DNA of 64,000 bases from Bacillota bacterium (GCA_023429995.1 JAEZCE010000046.1:124001-188000), one strand, 5' to 3'. Shown: positions 44,738 through 54,563, counted from the stretch's first letter. Program-made: numbers and translations. Notes: generated by a model not told the origin, from the letters alone.

Positions 44738-46516
44738 TTGGACACTATTTACGCGAAACAAGAAACCTCTTTTCAACTGAACAATTTTTACCCCGATTTC
44801 AAACCCATCTTTGAACAAAGCAATGCTTTTTCCGATTTTCTGCTGAATATGCGACATAAAAAATGGGATAGCTGGGACGCTTTTCAACTTCACTACCGTG
44901 CCGAAGAACTTGCGCTACATAGGGGTTTTGAGGAACTTTTGGTTCTCAATCATTTGCAGGAATTCTGGCGTCAAAACAGTTTTCTACATTATCCGCACCA
45001 GGTCGAGGCTGCCCGGAAAGTCATCTCCCAGTTACACGGTAGAGCTATCCTTGCGGATGAAGTCGGCCTGGGGAAAACCATTGAAGCCGGACTGATTTTA
45101 AAAGAATACATTTTAAGAGGCTTGGTCAAAAGATTTTTAATCTTAGTGCCCGCCGCGCTTTGCCGCCAATGGGAAGCCGAACTTCGTGAAAAATTCGAAA
45201 TATCAACATTAATAGCCCATCGAGAATGGGATTGGTCTCATTACCAATCCTTAATTGCCTCGATTGATACAGCCAAAAAAGAAAGTCACCGCCAAGAAAT
45301 TGAAAAACTTTATTTTGACATGGTGATCGTGGATGAAGCCCATAAACTGAAAAGCGTTCAAACCCAAAACTGGCAGTTTGTAAACAGTATCCAGAAAAAA
45401 TACTTTTTATTGCTGACAGCCACTCCCCTGCAAAACGATTTAAAGGAACTATTTAATTTAATTTCCCTTTTACGGCCTGGCCAATTAGGAAATTATCGCA
45501 ATTTCAAAAAAAAATTTACGGTAGATAAACGCCTCCCTAAAAATGAGCAAGAACTTAAAAACACCATGCGCGAGGTGATGATCCGCAACAGGCACGGAGC
45601 AAACATGGGCTTTACCAAGCGGATTGTCCAAAATATCCCCATTGAATTAACCCCGTTGGAACGGAATTTATATGATAGCATCACCGATTTTGTCAGAAGA
45701 AATCTCCTAAAAAAAGGGGGGTTAAGCGCGTTGCCCTTACTCACTTTGCAGCGGGAGATATGCTCCAGCACTTTTGCGGCTGTTTTGACCTTATTTAAAT
45801 TAGCTCAAAATATGGATGAAAATCCGGAAACCCAAGAAGAAGCAAGCTCCTTGTTTAAACTCGCCCAACAAGTGAAACAAAACTCCAAAATGGTCGTAGT
45901 GGAAGAATTGGTGAAGAAAACTCCCGAAAAAATAATCATTTTTACCGAATATTTGGGCACTCAAAGTTATATCCGCTCCCGCCTTGAACAAGCAGGTTTT
46001 TTAACCCTGGCCTTTGATGGCCACTTATCAACTTCCAAAAAAGAATTGACCAAATTCCAGTTCAAACAGAGACCCGAATATAAAGTCATGGTCTGTACCG
46101 AATCCGGCGGTGAAGGAATCAACCTTCAATTTTGCAATATCATGATAAATTATGACCTGCCCTGGAACCCGATGCGGCTGGAACAACGCATCGGCCGCAT
46201 TCACCGGCTTGGGCAAGCCAAAGATGTATATATTTACAATCTATCGACCAAAGATACTATTGAAGAACATTTACTAAGATTACTTACGGAAAAAGTACGG
46301 ATGTTTGAGATGGTAATCGGTGAAAGCGAACGGGTAATCGGTAAACTTGCCAGCGGACATGTAGGAAAGAGCTTTGAAGGACGCATCATGGATTTGATCT
46401 TGAAAACGAATTCACCGGAAGAATTAAACCGGGGCTTTAACGAATTAGGAAAGGAAATTGAAGTCTTGCTTTCGGAAGAAGATCCTGATTGGGATGAGTT
46501 ATTGAGCGACAAGTAA
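44738..46516 (+). CDS. SNF2-family helicase-like ATPase (YqhH-like)
   Basis: 592 residues. Motif I DEVGLGKTIEAG, motif II VDEAHKLK, motif III TATPLQN, motif V ESGGEGINLQ and motif VI RIGRIHRLGQ are all present, so it should be an active Swi2/Snf2 translocase. The start is TTG after GGAGGG. The next gene is YqhG-like, the same order as YqhH-YqhG in Bacillus. Its cellular role is not established. Confidence 0.92.
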   Translation: MDTIYAKQETSFQLNNFYPDFKPIFEQSNAFSDFLLNMRHKKWDSWDAFQLHYRAEELALHRGFEELLVLNHLQEFWRQNSFLHYPHQVEAARKVISQLHGRAILADEVGLGKTIEAGLILKEYILRGLVKRFLILVPAALCRQWEAELREKFEISTLIAHREWDWSHYQSLIASIDTAKKESHRQEIEKLYFDMVIVDEAHKLKSVQTQNWQFVNSIQKKYFLLLTATPLQNDLKELFNLISLLRPGQLGNYRNFKKKFTVDKRLPKNEQELKNTMREVMIRNRHGANMGFTKRIVQNIPIELTPLERNLYDSITDFVRRNLLKKGGLSALPLLTLQREICSSTFAAVLTLFKLAQNMDENPETQEEASSLFKLAQQVKQNSKMVVVEELVKKTPEKIIIFTEYLGTQSYIRSRLEQAGFLTLAFDGHLSTSKKELTKFQFKQRPEYKVMVCTESGGEGINLQFCNIMINYDLPWNPMRLEQRIGRIHRLGQAKDVYIYNLSTKDTIEEHLLRLLTEKVRMFEMVIGESERVIGKLASGHVGKSFEGRIMDLILKTNSPEELNRGFNELGKEIEVLLSEEDPDWDELLSDK

Positions 46517-46565
46517 AACCAATATCCGAATGGGAAAAGTATAATAAAGAAAGGTTAGTCCATTG

Positions 46566-47525
46566 ATGCAACAGTCTTCACCTATTTTCGACTTTATCGT
46601 CGATGCGTTAAAAATATCGGGTTCCCCGTTTACTATCATCAATTCCGAATTGATTATGGCCCAGTGCCAAGTCTCCGTTCCCCGGACCTTCTTTACCCCG
46701 GCCCGGATAGAAACGCAAAATTTGCAAATGGTGTGTAATCCGGATCATTTAAGTAAATATCCCGGTTCGGAATTAGTGAGCAAAAGCAGTTACCGCCTTC
46801 AATGGTTTATTGACGGTATCCGTGAAAGGGGTTTAATATCCACGGGTACTTTTGCCTATGAATTGGACCCCCGCAGAACCGAACGGGAAATTATGGGAAT
46901 CCTCAGCGAACAGTCCACGGTTTTGCCGCGGTTTTTCTTTGAAAAACCGACCTTATCCTACCATCCTGAATTACTGGCCAATTTTAGAGTCAGTTTTGAA
47001 ACCGATGAAAAAACGGAAGAACTTTACTCGCTGGGGATTGATTTGGTAAGTGGCGAGATCGATTCCAACCTTCACAAGGAAATCGCCGCCAAAAAGCTTC
47101 ACCCCAGTCCCCCCAAAAAAAATTTGGAAAAACGGAAAATCGCCTACCGGGAAGGTTATGATTCATTAGTCAACCATTTAAAATGGCAGCTTCAAAATCA
47201 CGATTCAACTTGGGTACAATCAGCCCAAGCCCGTTGGGAAGAAGAGGTACAATACTTGGAAGCCTTTTACCGGGGTAATCTGGATGATGAAAACGAGAAA
47301 GAAGCCGAGAGCAGCTTTTATCGCCGTTTAGCCGAAGGTTACCGCAAATTTCAGCCTTTTGTTAAAATACACCTTATGAATATAGGCCTGGTATATTTGC
47401 CCTTTATTCACTACACCCTGGAATCCCTTGACGGAAATCCCTTGCCGGCTATAATCTATGATCCTTTGCGGAAAAAAATAACTCATGGATTACCCAAGAT
47501 CGCCGAAATGGTAAAGAATCGCTGA
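46566..47525 (+). CDS. YqhG-like protein
   Basis: About 319 residues, no membrane segments or signal. Two parts: an N-terminal SPFTIINSELIMAQCQ... domain and a charged C-terminal half (YREGYDSLVNHLKWQ...). Identified as YqhG-like mainly by its place after the SNF2 gene and its length and character. Its 3' end overlaps the convergent rsmE gene by 36 bases. Confidence 0.65.
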   Translation: MQQSSPIFDFIVDALKISGSPFTIINSELIMAQCQVSVPRTFFTPARIETQNLQMVCNPDHLSKYPGSELVSKSSYRLQWFIDGIRERGLISTGTFAYELDPRRTEREIMGILSEQSTVLPRFFFEKPTLSYHPELLANFRVSFETDEKTEELYSLGIDLVSGEIDSNLHKEIAAKKLHPSPPKKNLEKRKIAYREGYDSLVNHLKWQLQNHDSTWVQSAQARWEEEVQYLEAFYRGNLDDENEKEAESSFYRRLAEGYRKFQPFVKIHLMNIGLVYLPFIHYTLESLDGNPLPAIIYDPLRKKITHGLPKIAEMVKNR

Positions 47526-48233
47526 AGCAACCACCAGCCCCGCTGTTTCCGTCCGCAATATCCTGGGACCTAGAGTAACCGGAATCGCGCCAACTTGAAC
47601 CGCCTGCTCCACCTCTTTTTGGGAAAAGCCTCCCTCCGAGCCGATGATCACCGTAATGTTTTCCGGGGCTTCTTTTTGTTCATTTAAAACCTGGTTCAGA
47701 GAATTTTCCTTTTCGCCTTCCCATGGGATCAATCGTAAGCCAAAAGGAGCCCTGTCTTTAAAAAATTGGTTCCAATTCGCTACAGGCCTCAGTTCCGGGA
47801 TGATTTGGCGACCGGATTGTTCTGAGGCTTCCCGGATGATTTTTCGCCAGCGCTCCTCCTTTTTTCGGGCTCCGGCGCCATCAAGCCGGATGGTGCTGCG
47901 TTCGCTGATTAGGGGTTGAAAGCAACTAACGCCAAGCTCGGTATTTTTTTGCAGGACAAACTCAAATTTATCCCCTTTGGGCAGGCTTTGCACCAGATTG
48001 ATTTTAACCTTGGGTTCGGTTTGGCGTTCAATCTGCTTAACAATTTCTCCTATCACTTCATCCGGGGTAACCGTCAGAACTTTAGCCTGATATTCCTGAC
48101 CTTTACCATTCAAAACGGTAATCTCCGCCCCCGGTCCCTGACGAAGGACATTTAACAAATGATGGCGGTCTTCTCCTTTCAGAATGACGGTATGATCATG
48201 GATTTGATCGCTGGGAATAAAAAAACGGGTCAT
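47490..48233 (-). CDS. rsmE: 16S rRNA (uracil-1498-N3) methyltransferase RsmE
   Basis: 247 residues. PUA-like N-terminal domain with HHLLNVLR, then the SPOUT knot: QSLPKGDKFEFVLQKNTELGV, RWRKIIREASEQSGR, VIIGSEGGFSQKEVE and LGPRILRTETAGLVV. All RsmE signatures are present. It methylates N3 of U1498 in 16S rRNA in the cytoplasm. Confidence 0.95.
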   Translation of the reverse strand: MTRFFIPSDQIHDHTVILKGEDRHHLLNVLRQGPGAEITVLNGKGQEYQAKVLTVTPDEVIGEIVKQIERQTEPKVKINLVQSLPKGDKFEFVLQKNTELGVSCFQPLISERSTIRLDGAGARKKEERWRKIIREASEQSGRQIIPELRPVANWNQFFKDRAPFGLRLIPWEGEKENSLNQVLNEQKEAPENITVIIGSEGGFSQKEVEQAVQVGAIPVTLGPRILRTETAGLVVASAILYHFGDLG

Positions 48234-48239
48234 AATTGG

Positions 48240-48511
48240 GAAGCTCCTTTTATAGGCTTTTCACAAGAATACTGCATTCCCCCATAACTGTCAATCCTCT
48301 TCCTTATCCCCTGAGAGCCAATCCAAAACATAAGCAGAAGGATTGAAAATTTCCAGGATCAACCAGGAGACTTCCGAAGTAATCCCAAAAAACATAAAGC
48401 TGGGATTGGAGACATCAATGACCCCTCACCCAGGATTACCATGCTGTGCCGTAGAGTATTGAAGAGGTGGTATCGTTAAGGGCCGGATTCTACCCTAACA
48501 GAGAGGGAATT
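48240..48511. other. Gene-free stretch with repeat-like sequence
   Basis: No supported gene. The part 48419-48510 (CCCCTCACCC ... CCCTAACAGAGAGGG) resembles the CCCTCACCC/CCCTCTCCC-type intergenic repeat also seen at 63203-63262. Confidence 0.35.
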
Positions 48512-48754
48512 TCAATAGCGGGTAATGTGCCGATTCAGCAATATTAAAGGTTCTTCCCACATATCCACATAATGTCCGGATTCTTCGGCAAACGTTTTAA
48601 ACTCCCTGGCTTTTTCCCTTTGATCTTCACTAAACCTAAAAGTGGCGACATTATTACCATATAAAAGCTTCATATAAATCATTGGGCCCTCCCACCGACA
48701 ATCCATTTGTTTATATGCTAACAAAACATTATCAATAAGAGGTAACTGTTCCAT
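48512..48754 (-). CDS. Small protein of unknown function
   Basis: 80 residues, acidic/amphipathic (FSEDQREKAREFKTFAEESGHYVDMW). Coding-like composition and an isolated position support a real gene; I know no family. Confidence 0.5.
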   Translation of the reverse strand: MEQLPLIDNVLLAYKQMDCRWEGPMIYMKLLYGNNVATFRFSEDQREKAREFKTFAEESGHYVDMWEEPLILLNRHITRY

Positions 48755-48836
48755 AATCGTTACCTCAAATCCAATTTAAGATTGCTTTAAATATCGGCCA
48801 TTTAAATTTGCTACTTTCCCGGAAATACTTTGATTT

Positions 48837-49595
48837 TCAAACACGACCAGCCGCAAGCATTTTCCGTAAATAACCTTCATTAAGCAAATGCAGCGTTTCA
48901 AATTTACCTTTATAAAAAACAGCCCAGTTATTAAATACGCCCGGTAGTGCTTTTGCTTTTTCCAAAGTATCGATTTTATTCAACTCAAACGGAATATGAT
49001 TTGTCATACAAAAAGTTTCAATTTGTTTTATGCAGTCCGGAATATAAGGACATTGCAGGCTATAGTAAATCGTCAATATTTCTTTATCGATGTGTTGCCC
49101 TTTTGCATTGGACGAAAATTGCGGCCTCAGACCATTAAAAGATAAGGCCATCAATTCATACTCGTTATCGATCGCATCTACGGTCTCAAAACCAAATTTT
49201 TGCATGAACTTTTTCTCGGAAAGAAAAGGCATTTTCTTTTTTGAACTGAGTATGCAAACACCCGCCTTCTTTTGCTTTTTTGCATCTTCTATGCAATAAT
49301 GAAGCAATTCTGTACCATAGCCTTTTCCCTTGAAACTGCCGGAAATCCAAAGACAGTAAATATAAATATAGTTGTTCCCAACAATAGGAACCCACGCTTT
49401 TTCAAGCGGCGCATATTCAATAAACACCTTACCCTTTTCGTTTAATTTTCTAAAAACATGGCCTTCAGGAATTCTATCGACTAGCCATGCTTTTTTACCT
49501 TCAACACCCTTTTGGTGTTTTTTATCGGCTATCGCACAACATAAATGCTCACTTCCAATATTGCCGATGGTTAAATTTATAAATTCATTGCTCAT
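48837..49595 (-). CDS. GNAT acetyltransferase with C-terminal YoaP-like domain
   Basis: 252 residues. N-terminal GNAT domain with acetyl-CoA loop GSFKGKGYGTELL. The C-terminal part (LTIYYSLQCPYIPDCIKQIE...WAVFYKGKFETLHLLNEG) is the thioredoxin-fold domain of YoaP-type proteins. Its start overlaps the upstream HEAT-repeat gene end by 11 bases. Substrate unknown. Confidence 0.85.
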   Translation of the reverse strand: MSNEFINLTIGNIGSEHLCCAIADKKHQKGVEGKKAWLVDRIPEGHVFRKLNEKGKVFIEYAPLEKAWVPIVGNNYIYIYCLWISGSFKGKGYGTELLHYCIEDAKKQKKAGVCILSSKKKMPFLSEKKFMQKFGFETVDAIDNEYELMALSFNGLRPQFSSNAKGQHIDKEILTIYYSLQCPYIPDCIKQIETFCMTNHIPFELNKIDTLEKAKALPGVFNNWAVFYKGKFETLHLLNEGYLRKMLAAGRV

Positions 49596-50427
49596 TCTTA
49601 CAACCTCTCAATTCGTTCCTTCTTAACTTATGAATATGTTTTAGCGATAATTGCACCATTGTTCGCACCTTTTCATCGGAATCATTCTTAGCCATTGCAA
49701 GGCACTCTTCCGCCGTTTTGGTTGTCATCTTCCCCAAACTTCTTGCCGCTTCCCAGCGGAACTGGGGTATTGCGCCGTTCAGTAAAAAGTGTTTCAAAAC
49801 TTGATACGTTCGAGGATTGGGAAATGCTTGTAACGCCCGGAGAACCTTCCATACAATGAGTTCATTTTGATGATAATCCGCCATTATCCTCAGTAAGTTG
49901 TCAAACGAACTCTGATCATGGGAATAAAACGAAATATGTCCGATGGCGTCAATGATTTCGCTAACCTCCGGTTCAGCGCTTTCCAACAAGAATTCATTCA
50001 ATTTTCCCAAAGCCGGTATTCCCATACGAATGATACTGCGAATGATTATATCCCGGGGCAAAGGGAAGTTCCATTTTTGAAAAATTTCACTTGGCAATTC
50101 TTGATATTGATTACTCCCAATCTTACCGACGTATTTCAGCATCTCCGGTATTGCCCCTGCTCCAATCGAGCTTAAGGCATCAGAGATAGCGATTCTTACG
50201 TATAAAGCCTTTTCTATCTTCAGCCGGATGCATAAATCAGGGACCGAGGCCAGGACTTTTCTTTTCCCAAGGAGCCGGGCTGCCGCAGTACGAGTTTGAG
50301 GATCACGGTTATTCAAAAATGCCGTCAAAGCTACATCGGAATGAGTTTCAAACTGCTGTGCAAATTCAGCCGTAATTTCTCCTCTGGCTTCGCGAGCCTG
50401 TCTCTTGACTTCCAGTCTACCCATCAA
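49585..50427 (-). CDS. HEAT-repeat protein
   Basis: 280 residues of helical repeats: DPQTRTAAARLLGKRK, FRWEAARSLGKMTTK, DEKVRTMVQLSLKHI. No signal or catalytic motif. Overlaps its neighbours on both sides by a few bases, so it is probably co-transcribed with the YoaP-like gene. Function unknown. Confidence 0.75.
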   Translation of the reverse strand: MMGRLEVKRQAREARGEITAEFAQQFETHSDVALTAFLNNRDPQTRTAAARLLGKRKVLASVPDLCIRLKIEKALYVRIAISDALSSIGAGAIPEMLKYVGKIGSNQYQELPSEIFQKWNFPLPRDIIIRSIIRMGIPALGKLNEFLLESAEPEVSEIIDAIGHISFYSHDQSSFDNLLRIMADYHQNELIVWKVLRALQAFPNPRTYQVLKHFLLNGAIPQFRWEAARSLGKMTTKTAEECLAMAKNDSDEKVRTMVQLSLKHIHKLRRNELRGCKNEQ

Positions 50428-50888
50428 CCTTCTCCAGGCCGATCCGGAGTTTCTCCGAGCTTCATTGACAGTTCAAACAAATAGTGATCCATGGTTGCTC
50501 CCAAATCAAAAAACAGATAAGACAGTACCCGAATAAACGGATTTCCAATTTCTATACACTCGATAAAAATAATCTTGGTTTTATGATTCGGTAACGGAAT
50601 AAACTCCCCAACCCAATGCCCTTTCCACGTCTTGCCATCCGTCATTTCGAATTCAAAGCGAGAAGGTGCTTCCTTTACCGCAGTTTTGAAATATATAGCC
50701 GGACCTTTGAGGGGATATTCAATCCATATTTCAAAATCGCCATAATGCTCCCTCACTTTTACCCCTTTCAGACTTGGCCGCCAGTAAATATTTTGGTTAA
50801 GCCGACAGTCTTGACGATATATCGAGCGGTATCCTCCCTGCAATAACGACCGGAATTCAATTCGGCAATTAAATAACCGGTTTCCCAA
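50424..50888 (-). CDS. SRPBCC/START-like domain protein, N-terminus probably replaced
   Basis: The frame from about 50790 downward (NIYWRPSLKGVKVREHYGDFEIWIEYPL...FEFEMTDGKTWKGHW...MDHYLFELSMKL) is the typical C-terminal three quarters of an SRPBCC lipid-binding-like protein. The 30 or so codons before it lie over the 5' piece of a DJ-1/PfpI gene in another frame and look spurious. So the original start seems to have been lost by a deletion. Confidence 0.5.
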   Translation of the reverse strand: MGNRLFNCRIEFRSLLQGGYRSIYRQDCRLNQNIYWRPSLKGVKVREHYGDFEIWIEYPLKGPAIYFKTAVKEAPSRFEFEMTDGKTWKGHWVGEFIPLPNHKTKIIFIECIEIGNPFIRVLSYLFFDLGATMDHYLFELSMKLGETPDRPGEG

Positions 50889-50932
50889 TCAGCCATGCTG
50901 TCAATTACATACAAATACGCTATTTGGATCAT
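50768..50932 (-). pseudogene. 5' fragment of a DJ-1/PfpI-family gene
   Basis: An ATG at 50932 with GGAGA upstream opens IAYLYVIDSMADWETGYLIA and continues through ELNSGRY, a clear N-terminus of the DJ-1/PfpI (type-1 glutamine-amidotransferase-like) family. It stops after 54 codons. The rest of the roughly 200-residue protein is absent. The sequence runs straight into the SRPBCC gene, pointing to a fusion deletion near 50790-50810. Confidence 0.7.
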
Positions 50933-50961
50933 TAATAAGTTCTCCGGTGATCAAAATATTT

Positions 50962-51576
50962 TCATATCTCTTTTGTCAAAAAAACAGGATATTGATCTTT
51001 AGACAATTTTTTTTGTAAATTCACAGGATCCACATGGTAGTATGTTGGAACATATTCAAATCTTAATTTTTGATTTTCAATAAAAAAACGTGCTTCTGCA
51101 TCGAATGCAATGGAGCGAAAATCATCTTTATCGGTAGGCATATCTCGATAAAGCAATTGCTGTTCTTTCCAACAAAGCTCTTTGTTTTTCAATTCCAAAT
51201 CATAAACTCCATAAGCAATTCCCTCCATTGTATGGTCGGGAACAGTGGAAGAGATTAAACTCATGATTCCAGTTATTTGAGAAGTACTCTTTCGTTTAGC
51301 GAGTAGATAATGAAAAACACTGACTCCGGTGAAATCTTTCTTAATACCATTGCGACTTTTATCCGGATCAAGATAATAAATTTTTTCATGAGTAACTGTA
51401 GTCATATTAAACTTTAATCCGGAATTAAAAATTAGTAAATCAGAAAAAAACATTTCATCGGTATAAACCCCTTCCAGCTTACCTTCTTCCAGTCGATAAA
51501 TTGTATCATCTGTTTTTAACGCCTTACCTATCACATAGTTTTGAATAAAAATATTAATCTGATCTATAGTAGTCAT
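50962..51576 (-). CDS. Protein of unknown function
   Basis: 204 residues, soluble, no recognisable motif. Clear coding character and spacing of about 55 bases to the next gene on the same strand support it. Contains an alternation of strands and short helices (FFSDLLIFNSGLKFNMTTVTHEKIYYL). Confidence 0.6.
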   Translation of the reverse strand: MTTIDQINIFIQNYVIGKALKTDDTIYRLEEGKLEGVYTDEMFFSDLLIFNSGLKFNMTTVTHEKIYYLDPDKSRNGIKKDFTGVSVFHYLLAKRKSTSQITGIMSLISSTVPDHTMEGIAYGVYDLELKNKELCWKEQQLLYRDMPTDKDDFRSIAFDAEARFFIENQKLRFEYVPTYYHVDPVNLQKKLSKDQYPVFLTKEI

Positions 51577-51631
51577 GTTTTCGTCCTTTATATGCCATTG
51601 TTTTATTTTTACTTAAGTATAGAATATATAA

Positions 51632-52174
51632 TCATAATTCAGCGAATGCAACCACATAATTGTGACCATATTTCTTGGCGCAGTTTGGACATGTTGTGTA
51701 ATAAAAATAGTACTTTCGGGCTTTTTTACCACTGGCGGCTACATACTGATCCATCTCTTTGATCCATTTTGGTACAGCACTATAGGGGCCATCAAAAACT
51801 TTGCTCATAAAAGTGCCGCTGAATTTATAATTCTCAGCTCCGGGGACTTCCTTGGTAACCGCTAAATAATATTCGCACTTCCACGGCGAAGGATCATAGG
51901 CCAGCATCAAAAAATCTTTCAGATCCGGCGCTGCGCCGGCCTCCTCGGCTCTCTTCCACATCCGCGCCATTATCCGATTGATTGTCCAGGGTAACGGGAT
52001 ATGAAAGAGTTGCGGTATTGAATCTTTGATAAATTGTTTTTCCTCCCATTGATGGGTCTTTTCATCCCATGGAGTCTTATCGAACTCAGGGCAACATCCA
52101 TCGTTTTTTTGTTTTTCCTCAATCATTCCATCCATCTCTCCTTTTACTAAAGTTTCTCCGTTACTGGGGTCCAT
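51632..52174 (-). CDS. Hydrolase-annotated family protein with CCPEFDPxPWDE-type motif
   Basis: 180 residues. The motif GCCPEFDKTPWDEKTHQWEEKQF and the C-terminal TCPNC pair define a conserved bacterial family usually found beside GyrI-like proteins, as here. Called hydrolase in databases, but I know of no demonstrated reaction. Confidence 0.75.
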   Translation of the reverse strand: MDPSNGETLVKGEMDGMIEEKQKNDGCCPEFDKTPWDEKTHQWEEKQFIKDSIPQLFHIPLPWTINRIMARMWKRAEEAGAAPDLKDFLMLAYDPSPWKCEYYLAVTKEVPGAENYKFSGTFMSKVFDGPYSAVPKWIKEMDQYVAASGKKARKYYFYYTTCPNCAKKYGHNYVVAFAEL

Positions 52175-52181
52175 TATGAAA

Positions 52182-52811
52182 CTATCCTTGATATTGAAAC
52201 GGTTGCCTCAAAATTGTCTTCATTTTCTCCGGTGCAACTTTACGGAAGTCGCTTAAATAGATTTCGTGGTGTTTTTGCTTTTCTCCGTCAAATATCCCAT
52301 GTTGATCCTCAATCCGTCGGTGGATTTTTAAGATATTGGGGTGTTCCTCGGCGAAAGGACCGATATGCATTATCTGGGATGAAAGGCCTTCCTGATAATC
52401 TTCCAATCGCAACTGTCTGGCAGTCTGCAACTTTTTACTTTTTACGACATCGTCTATTGTCGCTCCTACGAGCTGGCCCTTCACAAATTCAGGTTGCATT
52501 ATCATATAGGTCCAACGCCAATTGTCACGGTTGCCATTCACAAAATCATTCATATCTTCAGCCCACCACAAGCCTTCAAGGGGCATTACCCCATAGTCGA
52601 TTCCCAGTGTTTTTTTGACCAGAAACTTTGCTTTATAGGATACACTAAATAAAGCCTCGATGGCCTTCTGTGAATCGCCATTTTCAAAATCCATCCCCAT
52701 ACCGTCAATCATCAAAAATTGGAACCGGGGTACTTCCACAATTTCCGACTCATGGGGCGGAGGATTATAATACTTCTTCAATTCACGTTTGAAATCAAGC
52801 TTTTTGTCCAT
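52182..52811 (-). CDS. GyrI-like small-molecule-binding protein
   Basis: About 209 residues. The sequence LKKYYNPPPHESEIVEVPRF...IDGMG, then MPLEGLWWAEDMNDF and GPFAEEHPNILKIHRRIED, matches the stand-alone GyrI-like family. The ATG at 52811 follows AAGGAGG; an in-frame codon at 52865 is upstream of that site. Forms a pair with the gene at 51632. Confidence 0.85.
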   Translation of the reverse strand: MDKKLDFKRELKKYYNPPPHESEIVEVPRFQFLMIDGMGMDFENGDSQKAIEALFSVSYKAKFLVKKTLGIDYGVMPLEGLWWAEDMNDFVNGNRDNWRWTYMIMQPEFVKGQLVGATIDDVVKSKKLQTARQLRLEDYQEGLSSQIMHIGPFAEEHPNILKIHRRIEDQHGIFDGEKQKHHEIYLSDFRKVAPEKMKTILRQPFQYQG

Positions 52812-52977
52812 TTTCGAAGCCTCCTTTTTATAACCCGTTGTAGCTGCTATCGAATACCAATCCATCTGCTTCTATTTCTAAAAATAGAATACACCCGAAT
52901 ATACGACAACTATATGTCTTATTACAATCCAATTTATCGAAGTTCACAGTAAAAACATCAGAACGATTAAAATAAAA

Positions 52978-53019
52978 CCGTCCGGAGATGTTTGAATGGC
53001 AAAAGCCAACTCCGGACGG
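52978..53019 (-). terminator. Hairpin terminator after the DapA-like gene
   Basis: CCGTCCGGAG and CTCCGGACGG form a perfect 10-bp stem about 50 bases past the DapA-like stop. On the minus strand it is followed by TTTTATTTT. Confidence 0.85.
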
Positions 53020-53070
53020 CCTTATTATTTGTTGGGCAATTTTTCAAAGGAATTATCTGTCGTGGAATTT

Positions 53071-53931
53071 TTATAAATATTGATTCAGTTTCTCTTTGAG
53101 CCCACTGGATATTTCCGTCAACGGCAGGCGGGTCTCCAAAGAGCGAATCATCCCTTGTTGTTTCAAACAATACTTGATAGGCGCCGGATTGGGCTCCACA
53201 AACAAAGACGGAATGAATTCCGCCAAACCCCTCCATTTCTCCAACGCCTTTTGATGGTTGTTGGCCTGGATCAGCTTAAAAACCTCCACAAATATTCCGG
53301 TTGCCAGGTGGGCTGAGGCTAAAATACCGCCGTCGCCTCCCAGGGTCAAAGTGGTATAAAACAAAGCATCTTCCCCGGTCAAAATGGAGAAATCGGCGGG
53401 CCGGCGCAGCAATAGTTCAGAGGTCTGTTTCAAGTCGCCGCAGGAGTCTTTCAACCCGACGATGTTTTTTAGCTCCGCCAGTTTATAAATGGTGGCATTT
53501 TCGATGTTTCTTCCGGTACGGTAAGGAATATTGTAAATCATAATTGGAAGTGCCGTTGCTTCCGACATCTGCAGAAAATGCTGATAAATACCGTTTTGAT
53601 CCGGGCGGTTGTAATAGGGGGTAACCGATAAAATGCCATCCACTTTGTAATGTTCAACTTTTTTTAGTTGCTTGACGACTTTTTTCGTATAATTACCGCC
53701 AAGCCCCACAAAAACCGACACCCTACCCCGGGTAAATTCCAAAGACTTCTCGATGACTTCCAAATACTCATCTTCTTCAATAGCCGGACTTTCCCCGGTG
53801 GTTGCCAAAGGAATCAGACCGGAAACGCCTTTTCCGATATAAAAATCAATTAATCTTTGTAGCGACTGATAATCAATGTGATCATCTATCAACGGAGTAA
53901 TTAAAGGTATCCAGACACCATTAAGCTTCAT
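53071..53931 (-). CDS. dapA: 4-hydroxy-tetrahydrodipicolinate synthase-like protein (DapA)
   Basis: 286 residues. TTGESP near residue 45, the active Tyr in MIYNIPYRTG (usual YNVPxRT) and the Schiff-base Lys in VGLKDSCGD fit the DHDPS/NAL family. With an aspartate-semialdehyde dehydrogenase gene 1 kb upstream on the same strand, the lysine/diaminopimelate pathway is the best reading. Other pyruvate aldolases of this family cannot be excluded. Confidence 0.85.
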   Translation of the reverse strand: MKLNGVWIPLITPLIDDHIDYQSLQRLIDFYIGKGVSGLIPLATTGESPAIEEDEYLEVIEKSLEFTRGRVSVFVGLGGNYTKKVVKQLKKVEHYKVDGILSVTPYYNRPDQNGIYQHFLQMSEATALPIMIYNIPYRTGRNIENATIYKLAELKNIVGLKDSCGDLKQTSELLLRRPADFSILTGEDALFYTTLTLGGDGGILASAHLATGIFVEVFKLIQANNHQKALEKWRGLAEFIPSLFVEPNPAPIKYCLKQQGMIRSLETRLPLTEISSGLKEKLNQYL

Positions 53932-54016
53932 AAAAACCCCTCCTAAATTGGTTGCTAAATTCTTTTATGGCATAGCCTCTCGACTAAAATCCCGTCAAAA
54001 AGCAACAAAAAAGTTG

Positions 54017-54526
54017 TCAAACAAATTTCTTTGCCAAATCCGCCAACGCTGTATCGCATACCCGAAAGACAGTCCATTCATCCATCGCAACAGCGCCCAT
54101 ACTTTTATAAAACTGAACGGAGGAATGATTCCAGTCTAAACACCACCACTCCAAACGGCCGCAATCCCTGTCTACCGCAAGCTTAGCCAAAAAAGCAAGC
54201 ATTAATTTACCCAGACCTTTGCCGCGCAGTTCCGGCTTAACGTACAAATCCTCTAAATAAATACCCGGTTTTCCCAGGAAGGTTGAAAAATTATGAAAGA
54301 AAAGGGCAAAGCTGACGGATTCACCGTCATATTCTCCGATAACCACTTCAGCAGTCTCTCGAACAAATAAAGAGTCCCGTAAAACAGCTTCCGTGGCGGT
54401 AACCTGATCTGCCAGGTGTTCATAATCGGCCAATTCTTTAATAAAGTTCAAAATAATAGGCACATCAGCTTCTGCAGCAAAACGTATTTTGAAATTGGGA
54501 TTTTGGGTTTCCATAAGTTCAGACAT
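54017..54526 (-). CDS. GNAT acetyltransferase, diamine/thialysine-acetyltransferase-like
   Basis: 169 residues. FIKELADYEHLADQV, FFHNFSTFLGKPGIYLEDLYVKPELRGKGLGKLM and LDWNHSSVQFYKSMGA are typical of the SSAT-like GNAT group. Probable small-amine acetylation. Confidence 0.85.
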   Translation of the reverse strand: MSELMETQNPNFKIRFAAEADVPIILNFIKELADYEHLADQVTATEAVLRDSLFVRETAEVVIGEYDGESVSFALFFHNFSTFLGKPGIYLEDLYVKPELRGKGLGKLMLAFLAKLAVDRDCGRLEWWCLDWNHSSVQFYKSMGAVAMDEWTVFRVCDTALADLAKKFV

Positions 54527-54563
54527 ATCATTACTCCATCAAGCAATAATGAACTCCATCTTA

